From an uncultured Prevotella sp. (GTDB lineage: Bacteria > Bacteroidota > Bacteroidia > Bacteroidales > Bacteroidaceae), in contig CALZAP010000094.1 of NCBI GenBank assembly GCA_945614335.1, positions 1 to 6,282 of the forward strand: a DNA stretch of 6,282 nt, read 5' to 3'. Numbering within the stretch: position 1 is the stretch's first letter; each line of letters starts with the position of its first letter. Of the stretch, positions 1 through 4,684 are shown piece after piece. The notes below the pieces were generated by a model. The model made no database searches. It was not told the origin of the DNA and saw only the letters and a program-made list of their open reading frames with translations. The position numbers and the translations under genes were made by a program.

Positions 1-1392
1 CTGCATGAGTCTCATCTCGTCGGGATTATTACTCTCCGCATTGCTGTTGTCGTTGAGTCTCAGTCGTGTCAGCTCGCCTTCATTCTGCATCATCTGGTTG
101 ATGGTTGCAACGATGGTCTTATTGCGGCGGTTCACCCTGCGGTTGAACAGCAAGAGGAGCACAATAAACACAGAGCCAAGCACCATCACCACAATCACAA
201 TGACAAAGATGTTCTTGTGCTTCGCCAACTGTGCGTCCTTCTCTGACAGCAATCGTTCCTTCTCCTGTGTCTCATATATTTTGGAAAGTCGCACACCGTC
301 CTGCTCGTTGTTGCGCTTGACAATAGAGTCCTTCACGCTGTTTATCACCTCCGCCTTCTCAAGAGCCTCACGGTAGTTGCCCCGTTCCCTACTGATGAAT
401 TTCTCGCTTTCGAGCACATATCCCACGAAGAACTCCGACAGGGTGTCGTTTGCAGCCACGGTGTTTTTCCTTATGCGTGCCGTTATCTCCGCAAGGTGTT
501 TCACGTCTTTCACGTTGCAATAATGATCTGAGACAAGGGCTTCAACTGATAGTGTTCCCGCCAGCTTAGACTTCTGTATTTTCGCCAGATATTTTTCCGC
601 CTCCTTGATGTTGCCCGTCCTGCCGTAGTAGTCCATCAGCAATCCGTAGGTATGGAGTCGGCGGTATTCTGCATAGCCTTCCATCTCTATTCCCCCGATA
701 GTATCAAGTTTTCGGGTGACATAGAGCAGGTCGGGAATAAGCTGTTCCGCCTTATCAAACTCTTTGTAACCCATGAGAGTGGCAAAATAGTTGCCAAAGA
801 ATGTAAATGCTACATCAGCCGTATTGAGATTGCAGTTCTTATCAAAAATCTTTATCACCTCCTGCATGCTTTCCTCATGCAGTTTCATGCCTCCCTCCAC
901 GTCACCCAGCTTAATCATGCTCAGAGCCACAAAGCCCTTTGCCCCCATCTCATACTCTTTGTTATTGTTCTCACGTGCAATCCTCATGGCCTCTCTCGAA
1001 TATACAAGACACTGCGTATGCTGGCTGTTGGCATTGGCAATGCTTGCCAAGGTATTGAGAAGCACAAAGTGCAGCTGCGGGTCTTTCTTCAGTTCTATGG
1101 AGTCTTTCAATGCCTGTCTGCCGTAGTAGTCGGCCATCTTGTAGTCTGCTATTCCGTTGTGATACACCACAAAGCGCAAAAAATTGATGATGAAGGGCGA
1201 CGCCTCCTTGTTCATCTCCATTGTGTCGATGATGGCAAGGGCACGCTCCGGCTCCTGAAGGCTTATCTTCGAGATATACTCCCTTGTGTGCGTGCTGTCA
1301 ATACCGCCGCTTTTGCCCGAAGTTCGCTTGTCGGAACAACTTGCGAAAGCCAGCAGCACTGAAAGTGTGAATATAGGTAGTAAATTCCTCAT
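1..1392 (-). CDS. Periplasmic TPR sensor/regulator, lipobox + TM, 3'-truncated by window edge
   Basis: The frame runs open from ATG at 1392-1390 to the left edge, giving 464 residues with no stop. The N-terminus (MRNLLPIFTLSVLLAFASC) is a signal peptide ending in a lipobox-like AFAS-C, with C19 as the lipidation candidate. Residues about 60-390 are helical with TPR-like units near 105-143, 149-184, 195-230 and 240-275, for example YGRTGNIKEAEKYL and later RGNYREALEKAEVI. A charged helix (about 375-393) leads into one hydrophobic membrane segment at about 394-416. It is followed by NRRVNRRNK, a positive-inside stop-transfer signal, and a short cytoplasmic helix. This layout is known from Bacteroidota membrane regulators that end in an AraC-type helix-turn-helix, less often a histidine kinase. 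The missing C-terminus would decide which, and the AraC type is my guess. The gene starts one base after the flavin reductase stop, so it is probably co-translated with it. The N-terminal architecture is well supported; the output domain is not visible. Confidence 0.85.
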   Translation of the reverse strand, partial: MRNLLPIFTLSVLLAFASCSDKRTSGKSGGIDSTHTREYISKISLQEPERALAIIDTMEMNKEASPFIINFLRFVVYHNGIADYKMADYYGRQALKDSIELKKDPQLHFVLLNTLASIANANSQHTQCLVYSREAMRIARENNNKEYEMGAKGFVALSMIKLGDVEGGMKLHEESMQEVIKIFDKNCNLNTADVAFTFFGNYFATLMGYKEFDKAEQLIPDLLYVTRKLDTIGGIEMEGYAEYRRLHTYGLLMDYYGRTGNIKEAEKYLAKIQKSKLAGTLSVEALVSDHYCNVKDVKHLAEITARIRKNTVAANDTLSEFFVGYVLESEKFISRERGNYREALEKAEVINSVKDSIVKRNNEQDGVRLSKIYETQEKERLLSEKDAQLAKHKNIFVIVIVVMVLGSVFIVLLLLFNRRVNRRNKTIVATINQMMQNEGELTRLRLNDNSNAESNNPDEMRLMQ

Positions 1393-1393
1393 A

Positions 1394-2620
1394 TTATCCT
1401 CTTTGTTCTATTTCGTCAATCTCACGTTTCAAGCATCGTGGCAACTCCTCACCAAGGTGCTGGTGGCAAGCCATGTCGAGAGTGTACATTCTGGCTATGC
1501 AGTAGTTGCTGTGGCGGCAGTTGCAGCGCGCCTTTTCTTCTTCGCGCATACGGTTGACAAAGCCCGGCTCGTTGAGCAGGGCGCGTCCCATCTGGACCGC
1601 CACGAAGCCATGGTCGAGCACTTCGTCGATCTTCTCCCTCGCCACAAGACCGCCGACATATACGAGCGGCATGTCGGGCAGCTCGTTGCGGAACTTCAGC
1701 GCATCGTCGAGGAAATAGGCTTCCTTGAAAGGCACAGTGGGAATCATATACTTGCCAACCATCCTCACTCCGTACTTCAGCCACCAGCAGGTCATGTAGT
1801 GGGTCATGGTGCGGATAGGCATCTCGCCGCGCATGACATACATCGGTGCCTTGCTCACGAAACCGCCGCTCAATATCAGTGCGTGCGCTCCGTCTTCCTG
1901 CAGTCGGCGTGCCACCTGCAGCGTCTCGTCGAGTTCCATGCCGCCCTTGAATCCGTCGCGCATGTTCATCTTCACAAGTACTGCCATGTCGTTGCCCGCG
2001 GCTTTCATCACCTCGTCCATGCACATATCCATGAAGCGCATGCGATTTTCGAGCGAGCCGCCATACTCATCCTTACGGCGATTGGTGGATGGAGAAAGAA
2101 ATTGGCTGATGAGATATCCATGACCGGCATGCACCTCTACGGCATCAAATCCAGCCTCACGAGCCAGCCGCACGGAGTCTCCGTAGGCCTTGGCCAAGCC
2201 TGGAAGTTCATCTGCACGCAAGCCTCTGACAAAGGTGGGCGAGTAGAGGTTAAATCCAGAGCATGCTCCCACAGGCATGCAACCGCAGATGCTCTTGTGC
2301 GACATGTTTCCGCAATGTCCGAGCTGTATTGATGCGGCAGCGCCTTCCTTGTGGACTGCGTCGGTCAGTTCGCGCAGTCCAGGCACTATCTCCGGGCGCA
2401 TCCATAGCTGTCGGTCGAACGATAGTCCGCTTTGGCATACGGCGGCATATGCCACGGTGGTCATGCCCACACCACCTTTTGCCACAGAATGGTGATAGTC
2501 AAGCAGTTCCTTGCTCGGAACATTACCTGGACACATACTCTCGAAAGCAGCCGAGCGTATGGTTCTGTTGCGAAGGGTAAGAGGCCCTATTGTCACTGGT
2601 GTAAATAATTTCGATTCCAT
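1394..2620 (-). CDS. NADH:flavin oxidoreductase, Old Yellow Enzyme family (single domain, 408 aa)
   Basis: This is a complete TIM-barrel ene-reductase of the OYE/YqjM/enoate reductase family, which uses FMN and NAD(P)H to reduce activated C=C bonds. The N-terminus FTPVTIGPLTLRNRTIRSA is the usual first strand and FMN region. IQLGHCG (98-104) carries the FMN-contacting Gln99. VHAGHGYLISQFLSP (163-177) carries the substrate-binding pair H164/H167 and the Tyr169 proton-donor position. NRRKDEYGGSLENRMRF (180-196) is the family hallmark. VYVGGL (320-325) and VQMGRALLNEPGF (342-354) form the phosphate-binding end of the barrel. The C-terminus is Cys-rich (C366, C368, C374, C385, C396) and recalls the Fe-S binding tail of dienoyl-CoA reductases, but the spacing is altered. 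The FAD/NAD domain of BaiCD, BaiH and FadH is absent. ATG at 2620-2618 is the natural start, with no Shine-Dalgarno. The stop is TAA at 1396-1394. The family call is firm and the substrate is unknown; a steroid or bile-acid enone is possible from the neighbouring 5-alpha-reductase homologue. Confidence 0.95.
   Translation of the reverse strand: MESKLFTPVTIGPLTLRNRTIRSAAFESMCPGNVPSKELLDYHHSVAKGGVGMTTVAYAAVCQSGLSFDRQLWMRPEIVPGLRELTDAVHKEGAAASIQLGHCGNMSHKSICGCMPVGACSGFNLYSPTFVRGLRADELPGLAKAYGDSVRLAREAGFDAVEVHAGHGYLISQFLSPSTNRRKDEYGGSLENRMRFMDMCMDEVMKAAGNDMAVLVKMNMRDGFKGGMELDETLQVARRLQEDGAHALILSGGFVSKAPMYVMRGEMPIRTMTHYMTCWWLKYGVRMVGKYMIPTVPFKEAYFLDDALKFRNELPDMPLVYVGGLVAREKIDEVLDHGFVAVQMGRALLNEPGFVNRMREEEKARCNCRHSNYCIARMYTLDMACHQHLGEELPRCLKREIDEIEQRG
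1398..1402 (-). promoter_or_regulatory. Shine-Dalgarno-like AGAGG before the TPR regulator
   Basis: On the minus strand AGAGG lies five bases before the ATG at 1392, inside the last codons of the flavin reductase gene. The other visible starts (2620, 3874, 4673) have only A/T-rich leaders, as is usual in Bacteroidota. The TPR gene may therefore rely on this site plus coupling to the stop codon one base upstream. The motif is seen; its function is inferred. Confidence 0.4.
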
Positions 2621-2629
2621 AGTTATATT

Positions 2630-3874
2630 TCATTTATATATTGTTGATGCAAAAGTTGTTGAATATGTGTCTAATGAGCAAATCTTTTTTGCAAGTTCGT
2701 TCATATTATGGAAATTTGAATATTTGCTCTCTGTGTTGATATTGTCTGATTTTGGAATGAGAATCAGAAGATGTCCTGCCACACATGAGTCAAAGCGTGA
2801 TTTCTCTGGTTTCCACATGTCATTGATTTTCTGGTGTTGGATGTGGATAACCGGTAGTCCAAATTTTATACATGTATTCAGTATGATCTTTTCTCCTTCT
2901 GATATTCCAGGGGTGACAAGTGGAATACCCGAAAAAGCGGACTCCAAGAGAGAGTCTTTTTCTCTTTGGAATGCTTCTGTTTCGGTGTATAGGATGCTGG
3001 TTGGTGCATCTGGGAGAGCTTGATATCCGATATGGTTTTCTTTTTTTTCCTTTTCTGTAAGCTGACAGTAGCGGGCTTTACGATGGCAAAACACTTGGCG
3101 CTTCTCTGGTTTTTTAAGAAGGAGGAAATTGCCGAAAGTACTGTATGTCTCGTCACCTATTTTGACGTCAAGGCAACGTTGGAAATAGGACGGAAGAGTG
3201 CGGCGGACAAGAAGCCGATATGGATTATCTACGAGATATTCTTTCCAAGCCTGGAGTTGGCGGGAGTTCTTTAGGAGGCGGTCGTTATAGCCAGGGGAGA
3301 AGAGGGATTGACGATTTACACAAGCGACTGACGTCGCTTGCACGGGAGCTGCTAATTGAGGGGCCGTTGTTGTTGGGGCCGTTGTCGTGTTGGGTGCCTT
3401 TCTGTTAACAGCTCCTGTGCTTGTTGTGTCAGCAACAAGTGGCATTTTCCCTTCCTCCTGGAGCCGCCACCAAGCCCGGCTGCAGCCTCCCTTGAAGCCG
3501 GCTATGATATTCCCTAATGTCATGCCTTCAGGTAGTCTCTCCCTTATATAAATAATCATGTGGATATGGTCGGGCATAATTGTGATGCGCCATAATTCCA
3601 CCATTGGATATGTCTTGGTGATTTTAGGTGCTTCTTCTTCAAATACCGCCTTTCCAAGAGGAGTAGGATTGAGGTGCGGCCAGTCTTTCGACATCCTTTC
3701 TGCCCTTATGTTTCCCTCTATTGTGCCAAAAACAGGCATTCTGCCTTCTGTCACAATAGTAAGCATATATGCTCCAGGGGCACTGTAGTCATGTCCCTTA
3801 AACCGGCGGTTGTGGCTTTCTTTTATGCCATTTCTCAACCCTTCTCCTTCAATGTATATAAGTTTATCTCTCAT
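2630..3874 (-). CDS. RAYT-like Y1/HUH transposase fused to a DprA/SLOG-like domain (414 aa)
   Basis: Residues about 20-145 form a Y1 (IS200/REP-associated) transposase domain. SHNRRFKG and YMLTIVTEGRMPVFG match the family's opening strands, and IMPDHIHMIIYI carries the HUH metal-binding pair H103/H105. A Thr/Ala/Pro-rich linker (about 149-189) follows, with TTTAP repeated at 163-172. Then come GYNDRLL (195-201) and WKEYLVDNP (210-218), where Y213 is the candidate nucleophile. The tail (about 312-399) has LVTPGISEGEK, FGLPVIHI and KPEKSRFDSCVAGHLLILIP. By eye this follows DprA's SGLARGID...AL..G..iAVL...P.N..L...I...G.L.SE.P, that is, a Rossmann-like SLOG fold. The gene is intact, with stop TGA at 2632-2630, nine bases before the flavin reductase start. 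I chose ATG 3874: the upstream in-frame ATG (3997) overlaps the preceding gene by about 95 bases and its extra residues look unrelated to the family. G+C appears lower than in the neighbours. The domain order is clear; whether it transposes, is domesticated, or does something else is unknown. Confidence 0.85.
   Translation of the reverse strand: MRDKLIYIEGEGLRNGIKESHNRRFKGHDYSAPGAYMLTIVTEGRMPVFGTIEGNIRAERMSKDWPHLNPTPLGKAVFEEEAPKITKTYPMVELWRITIMPDHIHMIIYIRERLPEGMTLGNIIAGFKGGCSRAWWRLQEEGKMPLVADTTSTGAVNRKAPNTTTAPTTTAPQLAAPVQATSVACVNRQSLFSPGYNDRLLKNSRQLQAWKEYLVDNPYRLLVRRTLPSYFQRCLDVKIGDETYSTFGNFLLLKKPEKRQVFCHRKARYCQLTEKEKKENHIGYQALPDAPTSILYTETEAFQREKDSLLESAFSGIPLVTPGISEGEKIILNTCIKFGLPVIHIQHQKINDMWKPEKSRFDSCVAGHLLILIPKSDNINTESKYSNFHNMNELAKKICSLDTYSTTFASTIYK
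3321..3340. repeat. Perfect inverted repeat (8-base arms, 4-base loop) inside the RAYT linker
   Basis: The arms caagcgac (3321-3328) and gtcgcttg (3333-3340) are exact reverse complements around a tgac loop. The hairpin lies in the codons for linker residues about 179-185, just before the GYND motif. RAYT proteins are known to act on short imperfect palindromes (REPs), so a hairpin in the gene itself is noteworthy. A chance origin cannot be excluded. Confidence 0.75.
3359..3388. repeat. 15-base tandem duplication encoding TTTAP twice
   Basis: Two adjacent 15-base units (3359-3373 and 3374-3388) match at 13 of 15 positions on the plus strand and both encode TTTAP on the minus strand. They lie in the Thr/Ala/Pro linker of the RAYT-like gene. 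Linkers of this kind commonly vary in length by slippage, and this duplication is a likely example. Confidence 0.75.
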
Positions 3875-3902
3875 AAATGCGTATAATAATGGGTAAACAC
3901 TA

Positions 3903-4673
3903 TTAATATATGAACGGTATAATTCTTTTTCTTGTGCCAACGGCTTCGCCGAATTCCTCTCGATAGCGCTTGTGTATTGAAGCTGCGCGGGGAACAAGGT
4001 TGGCGGCTGTCCAGATTACGAAGACCCATGCTGCAGGTATCGTTGTGAAGAGAGCGAAGCCAGTCCATTCTACAAGTTCACCAAAATAGTTTGCCGATGT
4101 GACATAACGGTAAAGTCCCTTGGACGGCAGGTAATGGTTGGTGTCTCCCGGTTTGCGCAGATGGCGTATCACGTGGTCGGAATGAAGATTGACAACCATG
4201 CCAAGTAAAAAGACAGCTATGCCCAAGAGCGACAGCGGGCGAAGGAAGAATGCCGCGCCCTCGTTGAAGCAAGACGGCGGAAAGCAGAAGAGTCCCTTGC
4301 CCAAGAGGAAGCCGTTGATGAAATTAAACGTGATGCCCATCATCATTATGGCAACGGGCATCCGGCTCTTTCCCTTCATCAGCAAGGGGAATACAAACGA
4401 GCGCTGGAAATAATGCAGCTGGAAAAGCAGGAAAGCAAGAAATGCGGGCATGGCGATGGTTGCGCCTTGGCTCACCCACATCCACATCATGACGAAAAAC
4501 ACTGGTGCTTCCATCATCACCCATGCCACCTTATTGTCTATCGACCATCCCCATGCCTTGGTTCGAAACATTCCGTATCCAGCCTTCACGAAATACAGGG
4601 CTACAAAGACGAAGACTGCCATGACAGTCATCGTCCAAAGCATCGCATTATATATATATAAGGTGTGATCCAT
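3903..4673 (-). CDS. 3-oxo-5-alpha-steroid 4-dehydrogenase (SRD5A) family membrane reductase, 256 aa
   Basis: This is a full-length homologue of the steroid 5-alpha-reductases, polytopic membrane enzymes that use NADPH to reduce the Δ4 double bond of 3-keto steroids. Its 256 residues compare with about 255-259 in human SRD5A1 and SRD5A2. From memory of the human proteins, KVAWVMMEAPVF (48-59) aligns with AAWFLQELPSF and gives E55 at the catalytic Glu57 position. LHYFQRSFVFPLL (86-98) aligns with VHYFHRTFVYSLL and gives Y88 and R91 at Tyr91 and Arg94. NLHSDHVIRHLRKPGDT (162-178), the YRYVTSANYFGELVEW stretch (188-203) and RKRIIPFIY at the end match the C-terminal NADPH-binding half, with N162, D166, R173, N195 and E199 retained. 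Hydrophobic segments occur near 11-30, 50-68, 74-92, 105-125, 144-163 and 205-225. The start ATG 4673 is 11 bases after the helicase stop. The family is certain. Substrate could be a host steroid, bile acid, polyprenol or enoyl lipid. Confidence 0.93.
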   Translation of the reverse strand: MDHTLYIYNAMLWTMTVMAVFVFVALYFVKAGYGMFRTKAWGWSIDNKVAWVMMEAPVFFVMMWMWVSQGATIAMPAFLAFLLFQLHYFQRSFVFPLLMKGKSRMPVAIMMMGITFNFINGFLLGKGLFCFPPSCFNEGAAFFLRPLSLLGIAVFLLGMVVNLHSDHVIRHLRKPGDTNHYLPSKGLYRYVTSANYFGELVEWTGFALFTTIPAAWVFVIWTAANLVPRAASIHKRYREEFGEAVGTRKRIIPFIY

Positions 4674-4684
4674 AATGATTGTAA

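Noticed and set aside
652..1362. Long plus-strand open frame (236 aa), with others at 5-376 and 791-1126
   Set aside because: They lie opposite the minus-strand TPR gene, whose frame has a signal peptide, TPR-like units and a membrane anchor. The plus-strand translations show no recognisable family.
1286..2332. 348-aa plus-strand open frame
   Set aside because: It is the antisense shadow of the flavin reductase, which carries every OYE motif. It is rich in His, as complements of GTG/ATG-rich codons often are.
1394..2620. Full BaiCD/FadH-type enzyme
   Set aside because: The protein ends about 20 residues after the cysteine cluster, so the FAD/NAD domain of those longer enzymes is absent.
2621..2640. 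Possible insertion-sequence end or target duplication at the RAYT borders
   Set aside because: Comparing 2621-2640 with 3870-3905 showed only A/T-rich sequence and no matching direct or inverted repeat beyond chance length.
3162..3171. Perfect 10-base palindrome ttgacgtcaa in the RAYT gene
   Set aside because: It lies in coding sequence, is short enough to arise by chance, and is not placed at a promoter. It shares tgacgtc with the 3321-3340 hairpin, but I see no meaning in that.
3875..3997. Extended RAYT start at ATG 3997
   Set aside because: It would overlap the SRD5A-like gene by about 95 bases. The added 41 residues are the out-of-frame reading of that gene, and the family similarity begins after 3874.
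4649..4660. Short (TA)6 run at the start of the SRD5A-like gene
   Set aside because: It encodes residues of the N-terminus (YIYN) and is too short to call a contingency locus from one sequence.
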